A stretch of DNA of 64,000 bases from CAIXSC01 sp046349915 (GCA_046349915.1 JAXMBL010000004.1:1426001-1490000); one strand, 5' to 3'. Numbered from the stretch's first letter, positions 8,782 to 18,476 are shown. A program made the numbers and translations. Notes: generated by a model not told the origin, from the letters alone.

Positions 8782-9230
8782 GGGTCGCTCGGTACTTGGG
8801 GGTCGCTAGAACTTACAATTTCTATAGATTCGGGCGAAAACGACGGAACGGATCTCGTGATCAGTGAGGGAGGCCATCCGAGAGCAGTGTCTGCTTAACG
8901 ACACTACTATTGTTGGTGAAATCAGTCGCGTAAAGCAGTTGGCTACCCCGGCTCGAACTTTTTCCAACCAAACGGGCGGGCACAACTTAGCACAATTTGC
9001 ACAGAGGGCCAACTGCCCGTGTGGATCGACATTTAGAGGCGGGGCTATGTGTCCCCCCGGTGGTTGTGGCTCGAGGGGGATGCGGTCAGGTTGTCCGTTG
9101 CCCTAAGTTCCCATTTCTGTTAAACTTTCCCGCTTCTCCGTGCCAGGGTTTAACGACAGATCTTTATGGGAAAGATCTCCCTGACTCGGCGGCGGGATGT
9201 CCCGTCCTAATAACCCTTTGCGTCGGTGCC
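8782..9230. promoter_or_regulatory. Long structured leader upstream of ribosomal protein S1
   Basis: This 449-base divergent gap holds the promoters of the RsbW-like gene and of S1, though no confident -35/-10 pair can be named. Two hairpins precede the S1 start: TCCCCC at 9052-9057 with GGGGGA at 9075-9080, and AGATCTTT at 9158-9165 with AAAGATCT at 9171-9178, the latter ending 52 bases before the ATG. S1 is autoregulated through its mRNA leader in gammaproteobacteria; a comparable role here is only a suggestion. Confidence 0.35.
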
Positions 9231-11018
9231 ATGGTAAATCGTAATCTGATCCGTAGCCTGGAAAGCGATCCTGAACTGCATACACTCGTCCACAACGAGA
9301 TTGGCGATTTGGATGAAAACTCGCTCTCGTCGATGGAGACCGAGACTCAATTTGACGTCAACAAGATCGTGGAAGGGCGGATCATTCGTGTCGACGACGA
9401 GATGGTGCTCGTCGATTTCGGCTTCAAGAGTGAAGGCACCATTTCCCGCAACGAGTGGGACGAGCAGGAAGAACCGCCCAAGTTGGGCGACATCGTCAAG
9501 GTGCTCGTCGAAGAGCTGGAAGACGATCAGGCGGCGGGCGAGGAAATCCACGGCATGGTGGCTTTGAGCAAGCGCAAGGCTCAAAAGATCCTCGATTGGC
9601 AGCGCATGATGGAGACGGTGAAGGAAGGCGAAGTCGTCTCCGGTACCGTCACTCGCAAGATCAAGGGCGGGTTGTTGGTCGATATCGGCGTGAACGTCTT
9701 TTTGCCGGCCAGCCAGGTCGATATTCGCCGTCCGAACGACATCGGCGACTACATCGGCAAGGTGGTGCAGTGCGAAGTGTTGAAGATCGACGAGGCTCGA
9801 CGCAACATCGTCGTCAGCCGACGATCGCTGATCGAAAAGCAACGTCAACAGGACCGCGAGCAATTGCTGCGTGAGTTGCAAGAAGGCCAAGTCCGCAAGG
9901 GTGTGGTCAAGAACATCGCGGAGTTCGGCGCGTTCGTCGACTTGGGCGGCATCGACGGCCTGTTGCACATTACCGACATGAGCTGGGAGCGAATCGGACA
10001 TCCCTCGGAAATGGTCTCGATCGACCAGGAGTTGGAAGTCGTCATTCTGCATGTCGACCGCGAAAAGCAGAAGATCGCCTTGGGGCTCAAGCAGCGGATG
10101 GCCAATCCGTGGGAGCATGTCGAGGAAAAGTACCCTGTCGGCAAGGTGGTTCGCGGCCAAGTTGTGAACGTCATGAGCTACGGCGCGTTCGTCAAGCTGG
10201 AACCGGGCATCGAAGGCTTGGTGCACATCAGCGAGATGTCGTGGACGAAGCGCATCAACCACCCGAACGAACTGGTGCACACGGGCGACGAGATCGATGT
10301 GGTGATTTTGGGCGTCGACAAGAACGGCCAGCAGTTGTCGTTGGGTATGAAGCAGGCTCAGGAAAACCCCTGGACCAAGGTTGCCGATCGCTACCCGGTC
10401 GACAGCATCGTCAAGGGCAAGGTCCGGAACCTCACCAACTACGGTGCGTTCGTCGAGTTGGAAGAGGGGATCGACGGGTTGCTGCATGTCTCCGACATGT
10501 CGTGGACTCGCAAGATCAGCCATCCCAACGAGATGTTGGAAAAGGGCCAGGAGATCGAGTGCAAGGTGTTGTCGATCGACCAGGAACGTCGTCGCATCGC
10601 GCTGGGCCTCAAGCAGTTGTCCGAAGATCCATGGTTGAACGACATCCCGAGCCGTTACCAGCCGGGACAGGTGGTGGCGGGCAAGGTCACGAAGATTACC
10701 AACTTCGGCGTCTTTGTCGGTCTCCAGGACGGACTCGAAGGCCTGTTGCACATTTCCGAGTTGGCCGACCACAAGGTCGACAATCCTGAGGAAATCGTGA
10801 AGGTCGGCGACGACATCGAAGTGAAGATTCTGCGAGTCGACACGGACGAGCGGAAGATTGGGTTGTCGCGCAAGCGAGTGGATTGGGGTGGCGAAGCGCA
10901 GCAGGCAGCGCCCGAAGAGGCTTCTCGTCCGAAACGCACCAAGCCGGCTACCGAACTCCGCGGCGGTTTGGGCACCTCTGGCCCGCTCATTCAGACCCCC
11001 AACGACGACCGTCGTTAG
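9231..11018 (+). CDS. rpsA: 30S ribosomal protein S1, six S1 domains
   Basis: A 595-residue protein with six S1 RNA-binding repeats, beginning near residues 42, 131, 217, 301, 388 and 476. Repeats 3-6 carry the typical 'GAFV-L---IDGLLH-S-MSW' core (for example NYGAFVELEEGIDGLLHVSD). E. coli S1 has 557 residues and six repeats, so length and architecture match a full S1. The start is ATG 9231 because frames upstream are not protein-like and the acidic N-terminal region ESDPELHTLVHNEIGDLDEN begins here. It binds mRNA on the small subunit and helps initiation on structured messages. A hairpin terminator follows 52 bases after the stop. Confidence 0.95.
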   Translation: MVNRNLIRSLESDPELHTLVHNEIGDLDENSLSSMETETQFDVNKIVEGRIIRVDDEMVLVDFGFKSEGTISRNEWDEQEEPPKLGDIVKVLVEELEDDQAAGEEIHGMVALSKRKAQKILDWQRMMETVKEGEVVSGTVTRKIKGGLLVDIGVNVFLPASQVDIRRPNDIGDYIGKVVQCEVLKIDEARRNIVVSRRSLIEKQRQQDREQLLRELQEGQVRKGVVKNIAEFGAFVDLGGIDGLLHITDMSWERIGHPSEMVSIDQELEVVILHVDREKQKIALGLKQRMANPWEHVEEKYPVGKVVRGQVVNVMSYGAFVKLEPGIEGLVHISEMSWTKRINHPNELVHTGDEIDVVILGVDKNGQQLSLGMKQAQENPWTKVADRYPVDSIVKGKVRNLTNYGAFVELEEGIDGLLHVSDMSWTRKISHPNEMLEKGQEIECKVLSIDQERRRIALGLKQLSEDPWLNDIPSRYQPGQVVAGKVTKITNFGVFVGLQDGLEGLLHISELADHKVDNPEEIVKVGDDIEVKILRVDTDERKIGLSRKRVDWGGEAQQAAPEEASRPKRTKPATELRGGLGTSGPLIQTPNDDRR

Positions 11019-11069
11019 TCGAGACGGGGCCGCGTGACCCGTATAATCGACGCGAAGATTGTAAACCTT

Positions 11070-11106
11070 GCGACCCTGCCGGTCTTTGCCGGTGGGGTCG
11101 CTTTCT
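11070..11106 (+). terminator. Rho-independent terminator after rpsA
   Basis: GCGACCC-TG-CCGG (11070-11082), a short TCTTTG loop, then CCGG-TG-GGGTCGC (ending 11101) followed by TTTCTT. The stem is eleven pairs with one 2x2 internal loop. It lies between rpsA and the sigma-factor gene. Confidence 0.75.
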
Positions 11107-11241
11107 TGCGCACATGGCGCACGATAGGTGCATTCGTCGCACAAGGATGCTCGGCGCGCGCGTTGCAGGAGCGAATCGCTTGGCGTCGATAGTGGTCCTG
11201 TTCCAGCCGTACTCCCCTTGTTCCGGCGGTCAGGCCTTATC

Positions 11242-12141
11242 ATGCCCAGCTTTCGCGATCGCGAGATCGACCCATCCGACCAGATCCCCACTCGCCGCTC
11301 GCGGAAGGGGTCCGAGACGGTCCAAACACCGCTCGAAACCTATTTGCGTGAAATCAACGAGACGGCACTGCTTTCGGCGGCGGAAGAGCAGATGCTGGCC
11401 AATCGTATCGCGCAGGGGGACGCCCAAGCTCGAGATCGCATGGTGCGCGCCAACCTGCGACTCGTCGTCAATATTGCTCGCGGCTACGTCGGCAAGGGAC
11501 TCAGCCTGCAAGACCTTATCGAAGAAGGCAACTTGGGGTTGTTACGAGCGGTTGAGGGTTTCGACCCCGCCGTCGGGACTCGCTTCAGTACTTACGCCAG
11601 CTACTGGATCAAGCAGTCGATCAAGCGAGCATTGATCAATTCGGCCAAGACGATCCGCATCCCGGCGTACATGGTCGAACTATTGTCGAAGTGGCGGCGA
11701 GCGACCTCGCGTTTGACCGAGGAATTGGGACGCACTCCAACCCCCGAAGAAATCGCTCGTGTCCTGGGGTTGGCCAAGAAGAAACTCCCGATCATCAAGA
11801 AGGCGATCCGCATCTACAACTTGATGCCGCAAACGGATCAATCGGAAAACGGTTGGTCGTTAGGCGAGATCATCATGGATGAGCGGTTGAAGAGCCCCGA
11901 TGAGGAGTTAGTGGAACATGACGTTTTGACGCGAGCACTCGAAATGATCCACACGTTGGATCAACGCGAGGCGACGGTCCTACGCATGCGTTTCGGGCTA
12001 GACGATCACTCGCCGCATACGCTGAAGGAGATTGGCGAGCAGCTCGGGTTAACTCGCGAACGTGTTCGGCAAATCGAAACCGAGGCATTGCATAAATTGG
12101 CGGATGGGCTGAAGGATCGTCGTGAACGCCGTTTAGGGTAG
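11242..12141 (+). CDS. RpoD/SigA-like sigma-70 family factor
   Basis: A 299-residue sigma factor with regions 1.2 to 4.2. Region 1.2 is TPLETYLREINETALLSAAEE, region 2 includes RANLRLVVNIARGYVGKGL and DLIEEGNLGLLRAVEGFDP, region 2.4 is RFSTYASYWIKQSIKRAL, and region 4.2 is the helix-turn-helix HTLKEIGEQLGLTRERVRQI. It lacks the long N-terminal region 1.1 and non-conserved insert of the principal RpoD, so it is more likely an alternative group 2 (RpoS/SigB-of-cyanobacteria-like) factor. ATG 11242 is chosen because family homology starts soon after. It stands alone between the rpsA terminator and apt. Confidence 0.9.
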   Translation: MPSFRDREIDPSDQIPTRRSRKGSETVQTPLETYLREINETALLSAAEEQMLANRIAQGDAQARDRMVRANLRLVVNIARGYVGKGLSLQDLIEEGNLGLLRAVEGFDPAVGTRFSTYASYWIKQSIKRALINSAKTIRIPAYMVELLSKWRRATSRLTEELGRTPTPEEIARVLGLAKKKLPIIKKAIRIYNLMPQTDQSENGWSLGEIIMDERLKSPDEELVEHDVLTRALEMIHTLDQREATVLRMRFGLDDHSPHTLKEIGEQLGLTRERVRQIETEALHKLADGLKDRRERRLG

Positions 12142-12179
12142 CGATCCGCGTCGGGAGGCTCGTTCCGCACGGACCTAAC

Positions 12180-12200
12180 CGACAGACGAGAAGTCCGTCG
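12180..12200. repeat. Degenerate copy of the GACGGACT palindrome
   Basis: CGACAGAC-GAGA-AGTCCGTCG at 12180-12200. The right arm is intact and the left arm has one changed base and a gap relative to the family consensus. It lies between the sigma factor and apt and is followed by a GGATGTGAC tail resembling that after 7203. Confidence 0.55.
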
Positions 12201-12256
12201 AACCTTGTTTCTGGATGTGACAAAGCACCAAGAGTCGTCACGTGACGGCAGAGCCC

Positions 12257-12772
12257 ATGATCGACCTTCGCTCGCTTGTACGAGATGTGCCCGATTTTCC
12301 CAAGCCGGGGATTTTGTTCCGGGACATTACGCCGTTGCTGGCCGACGCCCGCGCCTTTCGAGCGTCGATCGAGCGTCTCTCGGCGCCATTTGTCGAGCGG
12401 AAGATCGACGCGATCGTGGCCGCCGAAGCTCGTGGGTTCATCTTTGCCGCTCCCATGGCAGTGATGTTGGGGGCCGGTTTCGTCCCCATTCGCAAACCCG
12501 GCAAGTTGCCTTTCGATACGCATGCATTTCACTATGAGTTGGAGTACGGCGTAGACACTCTTGAGATGCATGTCGATGGCGTCCGGCCGGGCCAGCGAGT
12601 TTTGGTGGTTGACGATCTGTTGGCTACCGGTGGGACGGTCGACGCCTGTTGCCGAATCGTGGAACGCGTGGGCGCTGAAATCGTCGCGTGCGCCTTCGCC
12701 ATCGAACTCAAGGCGCTGGGAGGCGCTCAACGGCTCGCTCCACGCGAGATCTTCAGCTTGATCCAGTACTAG
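12257..12772 (+). CDS. apt: Adenine phosphoribosyltransferase
   Basis: A 171-residue protein that converts adenine and PRPP to AMP in purine salvage. The family signature FPKPGILFRDITPLLAD is at the N-terminus, AAEARGFIFAAP forms the hood/active site loop, RKPGKLPF follows, and the PRPP-binding motif VLVVDDLLATGGT is complete. Length matches the E. coli enzyme (183 residues) and other short versions. ATG 12257 is preferred; an in-frame GTG at 12242 would add MTAEP. The gene follows the sigma-factor gene by 115 bases with a palindrome between. Confidence 0.93.
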   Translation: MIDLRSLVRDVPDFPKPGILFRDITPLLADARAFRASIERLSAPFVERKIDAIVAAEARGFIFAAPMAVMLGAGFVPIRKPGKLPFDTHAFHYELEYGVDTLEMHVDGVRPGQRVLVVDDLLATGGTVDACCRIVERVGAEIVACAFAIELKALGGAQRLAPREIFSLIQY

Positions 12773-13002
12773 ACGGCCTACGGCTGCAAGGTGCTACGCC
12801 CTTCTGCTGGCAGCCCTTTCTCGCCGGGTCGTGGTCGCGGCCTCTTCCGGCTACAATCTAGGCCTAAGCGAAACTGCCCCGCCGCACTGTGCGGCAAGAG
12901 ACGCCGATTTAGCGACGAGCGATTCGTCGGACGAGTCATCGGTGTGGCGTCAGTTTCTCCGATTCGATTTCCTGCCTAGCCCATTTACGGAGTTTGCATT
13001 CC

Positions 13003-13518
13003 ATGTCTCGATTCCCAGACGACGCCGACGGCGAAGCCCTCGAACTTCTCGCCTCCCAGGGGATCGATATGACTCAGCCGATCCAAATCGAGTTTGCTTT
13101 GGCGGCGCCGGACGAGGAGTCCGCCAAGGCGATCGAAGCTGCTTTGATCCAAGCCGGTTATGAAGCGGTGGCCGAATTCGACGACGGTGAGCCGATGGAA
13201 GGCGAGCATGCTTGCGATGAATCGTGCGAGCACGACATGGCCGGCGAGGACGAAGATGCCGAAGACGAAGATGCCGGCGAGGAATGGGAAGACGCCGACG
13301 AGGAGGATGGCGAGGATGAAGAATTCGATGAGGAAGTAGCGGAAGAGTTTGGTCCCTGTTGGACGGTTTATGTCACGATCGATATGGTGCCCGAGTATGA
13401 TGCGGTCGTGCGTGTGCAAACGGAGCTTGACGCCAAAGCCCGCGAACTCGGCGGACAGATTGATGGTTGGGGCGTAATGCTGGGCGACGATCCCGAGGAT
13501 TCCGAGGATTCCGAGTAA
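13003..13518 (+). CDS. RraB-like (RNase E inhibitor protein B) domain protein with acidic insert
   Basis: A 171-residue protein whose two halves match the RraB/DUF695-like ferredoxin-type fold (PF06877): FPDDADGEALELLASQGIDM at the start and a C-terminal WTVYVTIDMVPEYDAVVRVQ / ELDAKARELGGQIDGWG block. The halves are separated by about 55 very acidic residues (roughly 58-115), which is longer than the acidic loop in E. coli RraB (138 residues in total). RraB binds RNase E and alters its target choice; whether this applies in planctomycetes is not known. ATG 13003 is chosen over a TTG three codons upstream. Confidence 0.75.
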   Translation: MSRFPDDADGEALELLASQGIDMTQPIQIEFALAAPDEESAKAIEAALIQAGYEAVAEFDDGEPMEGEHACDESCEHDMAGEDEDAEDEDAGEEWEDADEEDGEDEEFDEEVAEEFGPCWTVYVTIDMVPEYDAVVRVQTELDAKARELGGQIDGWGVMLGDDPEDSEDSE

Positions 13519-13766
13519 GGCGTGTCCCTGAGTGCTAACTCCTTGCTGGTCGTGGAACGAAGGCTATCCGCAGCCCCGGTATTATCGAACATACTCGTGA
13601 TTGTCGGCAGGCTTTGCGGAGATTGCCTGTCAGTGCTGATCCGCGCGGCGTGCAGGACGCCTCGCGGTATATCGTCGGCGAGCGGTGTTTTTTCTCAACC
13701 CGTTTACTCCCGTGGGTTACGCTTGGACGAGTTGTTTTTCGTCCTTCGCCTGGGAGTGCCTGAACT

Positions 13767-15422
13767 GTGTCTTGTTCGGGTTGGTACATCGCCTTCATCG
13801 CTCTGCTGACCAGCGCCGTTGGTTGTCACTCAATCAACGCTCGCCCGATGTCCGCGCGAGTCGATACGCCGGATGCGGTGTTTGGCGAGGGGCCAACGAT
13901 GGCTCATCCGACCGATACGGAAGCGTACCGAGCTCAGGTTTTGACGGTCGTCAAGTCGGCGATGAAGGCAGGCCCGGTGGATGGCGCCGATGGTCTTGAT
14001 TCGTTGACGCCAGCAGGGCCGGTGCGAGTCCCTCTCTTGATGAGTGGCTTTTCCTGGCAGCCCGACGACGTGAACCGCCTTTTCGAATATCGCTGGACCT
14101 CCAAGGCGAAACTTGAGCGGCGGCATTGTCGACCGGGTGTGGGTGTGCCGCTTGTGGCAGTTCGCTGGAGGGAATGCGATGAGCCGCGGTTGCGCGCGAT
14201 TCACCCGTTCGCAGTGACCGCTATTCTCCGGCCTGCTCCACCAACGAATCAACGGCCCCTGAACGGAGCTAGGGCGGAGACGAACAGCGGTGATTGGGTT
14301 CTCGAACTTCATAACCCGCTTGTCGAAACTGAGATCGACATCGACGGACAGACTTATCCTCTGGCTGCCGATCTCTCCGCGCCCATCGAGTATTGGATGA
14401 GTGTGACCGAAGGCGAGACGAACATTGTGGCTGGGTTCTTCCATCCGGACGAAGCGAAGGTGAAACCTCGGTTGAGCTTCGTGGAGCCGTATCAGCCGGG
14501 GAAGATCCCCGCGGTTTTCGTCCACGGACTCGCAGCGGACGCGGGTACTTGGTTAGCCACTTACAATGACCTGCGGGCTGACGTCGACTTTTGTCGGCGT
14601 TATCAGGTTTGGGCGTTCCGCTATCCCACGGGAAGCGGGTTCTTGGCTTCGGCGGCCTCCTTGAGAGAGGCTTTGCTGGCGGCTCGCGAAGAGTGTGATC
14701 CAGGGCATCAAGACGCCGCACTCGATCAGATGCTACTCGTTGGTCACAGTATGGGCGGATTGCTTTCGAAATTGCAGGTAGTCTGTCCAGGCGAGAAAAT
14801 CTGGGAGTCGATTGGGCGTGGTTCCTTCAACGACCTACGTATTTCGCCGCAGGTTCGCGCGGAGATTTCGCGGCTGATTTTCTTTGAGCCGACGCCTACA
14901 GTGTCGCGAGTGGTGTTTATCGCGACTCCGCATCGAGGCGCATCACTGGCCGCTCGGCCTGTCGCTCGCATTGCCTCAAAGGTTGTCAGTTGGGCCGACG
15001 ATAGTTCCGATCCGTATGGCGCCCTGTTGCGCGATAACCTCGACCGTCTGCATCCATGGCTTTGGATGGGGCATCCGACAAGCGTCGACATGCTCGTTCC
15101 CGGCAACCCGATTCTCGACTGCATGTGGCGACTGCCCGTCACAAATGGGATCGTTTATCACTCGATCATCGGCACTCAGGGGCTGTTGCTGGAAGGAGGA
15201 TCGGATGGCGTGGTCGAGGTTAAGAGCGCCAGACTGCCGGGAGCGGTGAGCGAAGTTTATGTTCCCGATCACCACTCGGGAATTCAACATCATCCCACGA
15301 CGGTCGCCGAGTTGCTGAGAATCATGGAGGAGCATGTGGCGGCCGCCCCTGCGACTCGCCCTGTCGCGCCAGCCGTGGAGCCGATCGAATTACCCGAACC
15401 AGTTCGGGGCCCCTCCAATTGA
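13767..15422 (+). CDS. Lipoprotein alpha/beta-hydrolase (lipase-like)
   Basis: A 551-residue exported hydrolase. A GTG start at 13767 has a GGGAG ribosome-binding site about ten bases upstream and begins a lipoprotein signal (IAFIALLTSAVGC), with the probable lipidated cysteine at residue 20. The catalytic domain from about residue 245 includes PAVFVHGLAADAGTW, the nucleophile elbow GHSMGG (S328), and FIATPHRGA, which is typical of PGAP1/triacylglycerol lipase-type esterases. A late DHHSGIQHHP may supply the histidine. The N-terminal 240 residues are not recognised. The stop overlaps the region of a potential TTG start of the next gene, so both are probably cotranscribed. Confidence 0.8.
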   Translation: MSCSGWYIAFIALLTSAVGCHSINARPMSARVDTPDAVFGEGPTMAHPTDTEAYRAQVLTVVKSAMKAGPVDGADGLDSLTPAGPVRVPLLMSGFSWQPDDVNRLFEYRWTSKAKLERRHCRPGVGVPLVAVRWRECDEPRLRAIHPFAVTAILRPAPPTNQRPLNGARAETNSGDWVLELHNPLVETEIDIDGQTYPLAADLSAPIEYWMSVTEGETNIVAGFFHPDEAKVKPRLSFVEPYQPGKIPAVFVHGLAADAGTWLATYNDLRADVDFCRRYQVWAFRYPTGSGFLASAASLREALLAAREECDPGHQDAALDQMLLVGHSMGGLLSKLQVVCPGEKIWESIGRGSFNDLRISPQVRAEISRLIFFEPTPTVSRVVFIATPHRGASLAARPVARIASKVVSWADDSSDPYGALLRDNLDRLHPWLWMGHPTSVDMLVPGNPILDCMWRLPVTNGIVYHSIIGTQGLLLEGGSDGVVEVKSARLPGAVSEVYVPDHHSGIQHHPTTVAELLRIMEEHVAAAPATRPVAPAVEPIELPEPVRGPSN

Positions 15423-15460
15423 TCTTGACTCGGCAGATTCCGCTCCCTAGTGTCCCCGCC

Positions 15461-16660
15461 ATGGCGGTACGAAAGACACGAAGAACGGTCCGCTGGTGGT
15501 TCAAGCCGCTGGCACTCATCTTGTCACTAGGATTGTTCGCGATCCTCGGTGAAGCGGTGCTGCGTTTTCGAGGAGTCGACGTGCCGACGTCGACCGTCTT
15601 GGGGATGTTCTTTCAGCATGACAGTTCGGCGGGGTGGGTAGGACGGCCGAACGCCACGGGAACTTTTCAAACCGCGAGCTTTTCGGTGGTCGTTCGACAT
15701 GACGCCGATGGTCTACGCGAATCAGGGCTCGATACGCTGCTGCGCGATGATCGGCCTGCCACAATGACGGTTAATGGCTCGTCTGACGCCGCGCAGCCAA
15801 ACGAGCGAGACCGTCGAGTCTGCTGGATCTTCGGCGACTCCGATGCCTGGGGCTGGGGAGTTGCCGATGATGCGCACTACACTGCACTCCTAAATGCGTC
15901 GTGCGGCGAAAAAATGCAATTTCGCAATCTCGGAGTTCCGGGGTATTCGACCGTTCAACAGTATTGTCGCCTCCGGTCACTGCTTGCTAGCGGCTTGCGA
16001 CCCGATGTGGTGATTGTCACCTTCAATAACGGCAATGATCTACTCGACAACATTGCTCGAATGGAAAACGATCCACCGCGGCCGCATTATCAGGCAACAG
16101 CGTCCAGCTACCGATTCGTCGGCCCCCCCGTGGCTCGCTCCTGGAATTACGAGGTTGGTTCATTTTTGAAACGACATTCAGTGCTGGTCGGCTATCTGTC
16201 GTATCATCTGAAACGTGCCAAGCACGCCCGCCGTGGATTTGTTGTCGAGGCCGAAGACCCGGCCATAACCTGTTCGGCGCCGCTCGAAATCGAGTGCCCT
16301 CCCGAGGCTAAGATCTGTCTCAAATCGGTTGTGGCGAGCATGCAAGAGGAATGTCGTCAGGCGTCCATCGAGTTCGCCATGGTGTCTGACCTGCGCATGG
16401 ATTCACGCTTGCGTGCCGTTTGTGAGGAATCGGATGTTCACTTAGTTGATTTGGGCCAGCATCTCGAACGGATGCAGCGTACGTCCCAAGGTAACTTGCC
16501 AATTCGATTCGCATTCGACGAACATCCCAACGAGACGGCTCACCAGTTGATCGCTACTGCCTTGCAAGACGAGTTACATGCGTGGCATCCTGAGTGGCGA
16601 CTCAAACAGACTCGAGTCGAACTGGCGCGCGAGCCCGAAGCGGGACGAGTGATTCGTTAA
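15461..16660 (+). CDS. SGNH/GDSL-type hydrolase with N-terminal membrane anchor
   Basis: A 399-residue protein. After a basic N-terminus (MAVRKTRRTVRWWFKP) there is one hydrophobic segment, LALILSLGLFAILGEAVL, acting as a signal anchor. SGNH blocks are visible: FGDSDAWGWG with the nucleophile S127, NLGVPGYSTVQQY for the glycine block, FNNGNDL for the asparagine block and DEHPNE with D353 and H355. The family includes esterases and carbohydrate O-acetyl hydrolases. ATG 15461 is preferred; a TTG at 15419 would overlap the stop of the lipase-like gene by four bases, which hints at coupling of the two hydrolases. Substrate unknown. Confidence 0.82.
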   Translation: MAVRKTRRTVRWWFKPLALILSLGLFAILGEAVLRFRGVDVPTSTVLGMFFQHDSSAGWVGRPNATGTFQTASFSVVVRHDADGLRESGLDTLLRDDRPATMTVNGSSDAAQPNERDRRVCWIFGDSDAWGWGVADDAHYTALLNASCGEKMQFRNLGVPGYSTVQQYCRLRSLLASGLRPDVVIVTFNNGNDLLDNIARMENDPPRPHYQATASSYRFVGPPVARSWNYEVGSFLKRHSVLVGYLSYHLKRAKHARRGFVVEAEDPAITCSAPLEIECPPEAKICLKSVVASMQEECRQASIEFAMVSDLRMDSRLRAVCEESDVHLVDLGQHLERMQRTSQGNLPIRFAFDEHPNETAHQLIATALQDELHAWHPEWRLKQTRVELAREPEAGRVIR

Positions 16661-16692
16661 GCGATTCGCATCGACAGGCTTGTTCGGCCCCA

Positions 16693-18318
16693 TCATGTCA
16701 GCAGGCGTTCGCAATGTTCCAGTAGTCGCCCTGCCGCTTCGGCTTCTTCGGTCACGACTCTGGTCGCTCCCGCCTGTTGGAGAGCCGAGCGATTCGCTTC
16801 ATAGCGACAACGGACGAGGATCTGGCAAGAGGACGAAACGCCTCGCACCGCCTTCACGATGTCGAGAGCTGCCGCGTCGTCGGGGACCGCCACGACGACG
16901 AGTCGACAACTGACGATCTCACAGCGTTCCAAGACTTCCGGATCGCGAGCATCGCCGACGATGGTGCGAAAACCTTGTTGTGCGAATGGATACAGATTGA
17001 CGGGACTGAGATCCGCCATGCAGACTTCAACTCCCATTGTCTCCAGACGCGAGGCAAGTTGGCGACCGATTAAGCCGATTCCAAATAGAGCCGCTCGCCG
17101 CGTTCCCGAGCTTGTTTCTCGATCCTTGCGGGACTCCGAAGAACTATCGAGCTGTTGCTCTTCGTCGGTCAAGTGCAGTCCCAATCTCAGAAGCCACGGG
17201 GTGGCGATGAGCGTCCCCAGTGCGATGAACAACATGCGGCCGTAGTTTTCCTCCGAGATAATCTTGTTGCTCACTCCCTCGCCGACCAAGAGGAATGAAA
17301 ATTCGCCAAGTTGCGAAAGACCAAGTCCCATCCCCAGAGCGCCTCGCCAACTCAACCCCACCGCTCGCATCGCGAGCGTCGCCGCAACCGTTTTCAAGGC
17401 CAGCATGGCAACGAGTCCCAGGCCCAACAGCAGGGGCTCGCGGAGGAAAAGTCGCGGATCAAGCAACATTCCTAGCGATACAAAGAAGACCGCTGCGAAT
17501 GTTTCTCGGAAAGGCAGCAAGATGGTGTCTATCTGCTTGCTCAAGCGATTTCCACCGAGTGAAATTCCAGCGGCTAAAGCGCCGACTGCCGCGGGCAGTC
17601 CCATGAGGCTCGCAACCCAACATGCCGCACCCAGGGCAATGACGGCAAAAAGGACGACGAGTTCGACGCTTCGGAGATCAATCATCAGCGGCACGAGCCA
17701 ACGACTGATGACATAACGCACTCCAACCACGCCCGAGATGAACAGGAGCGACATGCCTGCGAGCTTGATGAAGGCGTCTAGCGTTGGCGCGTCCCCTTGC
17801 CCCGTGAGCAAGGGGATCACTAGCAATAGCGGAACGAGCGCGACATCTTGGAACAACAGGATTCCAACCGCTCGTTTTCCCGACCCTGTTCCCGCGTGTC
17901 CGAGCTCAATCAGGGCCCGAAACACCAACACGGTCGAACTGAGTGCGCCTGCCGCTCCCGCGAGCATGGCGCCCGCCCACGATAGGCCCGCAACACGTGC
18001 CGCGAGCGTCAAGGGGACTGCAACCGCTAGCATCTGGACAGAGCCGCCTACCAGGAAGTAACGACTCAATCGCAGCAGTTCATCCAGCGAAAACTCGATG
18101 CCGACCGCAAACAAGAGCAGCAAGGCGCCGGCTTCTGCCAGATACTCTAGTTCATGCTGCTGGCTGGGGACCAAACCCAGTCCGCCTCCACCGATGACGG
18201 CGCCAACGATCAAATAGCCGATCAGCAACGATGTGTTCAGGCGACGACAAATGACGCCCGCCACCCAGCCTGCCGCAAGGACAAGCAGCAAGTCGAGTAT
18301 GATGGTGCTGAGTTCCAT
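16693..18318 (-). CDS. Kef-type cation:proton antiporter with TrkA-N domain
   Basis: A 541-residue CPA2 antiporter. About twelve hydrophobic segments fill residues 1-380, including the typical LLIGYLIVGAVIGGGGLGLV and GALSSTVLVFRALIELG blocks. A Rossmann-type TrkA-N/RCK domain follows, starting AALFGIGLIGRQLASRLETM, with the acidic D of MADLSPVN expected to bind nucleotide. The domain order matches KefB/KefC and YbaL, which exchange K+ or Na+ for protons and are gated by ligands at the RCK domain. It converges with the SGNH gene at a 32-base gap and is divergent from msrA, another stress gene. Confidence 0.9.
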   Translation of the reverse strand: MELSTIILDLLLVLAAGWVAGVICRRLNTSLLIGYLIVGAVIGGGGLGLVPSQQHELEYLAEAGALLLLFAVGIEFSLDELLRLSRYFLVGGSVQMLAVAVPLTLAARVAGLSWAGAMLAGAAGALSSTVLVFRALIELGHAGTGSGKRAVGILLFQDVALVPLLLVIPLLTGQGDAPTLDAFIKLAGMSLLFISGVVGVRYVISRWLVPLMIDLRSVELVVLFAVIALGAACWVASLMGLPAAVGALAAGISLGGNRLSKQIDTILLPFRETFAAVFFVSLGMLLDPRLFLREPLLLGLGLVAMLALKTVAATLAMRAVGLSWRGALGMGLGLSQLGEFSFLLVGEGVSNKIISEENYGRMLFIALGTLIATPWLLRLGLHLTDEEQQLDSSSESRKDRETSSGTRRAALFGIGLIGRQLASRLETMGVEVCMADLSPVNLYPFAQQGFRTIVGDARDPEVLERCEIVSCRLVVVAVPDDAAALDIVKAVRGVSSSCQILVRCRYEANRSALQQAGATRVVTEEAEAAGRLLEHCERLLT

Positions 18319-18476
18319 GACGCGTCAATCAAGTCTCCCGAGCGTCTGCCTATAAAGGGTCGTGGGGAGTATAGTCACTCGTGGTGCGACCGAAAGGGAG
18401 CATCGAGCGAATCTGGCGAAGAGGTCACACTCGCCAGGGGCCCTCCCCTGAGTCAAATACGCAGGAGCCGAAAGAA

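Noticed and set aside
9207..11291. 694-codon open frame antisense to rpsA
   Set aside because: Mirror frame of a strongly biased GC-rich gene; composition (Leu/Asp/His-rich) matches no protein family and it spans the rpsA terminator.
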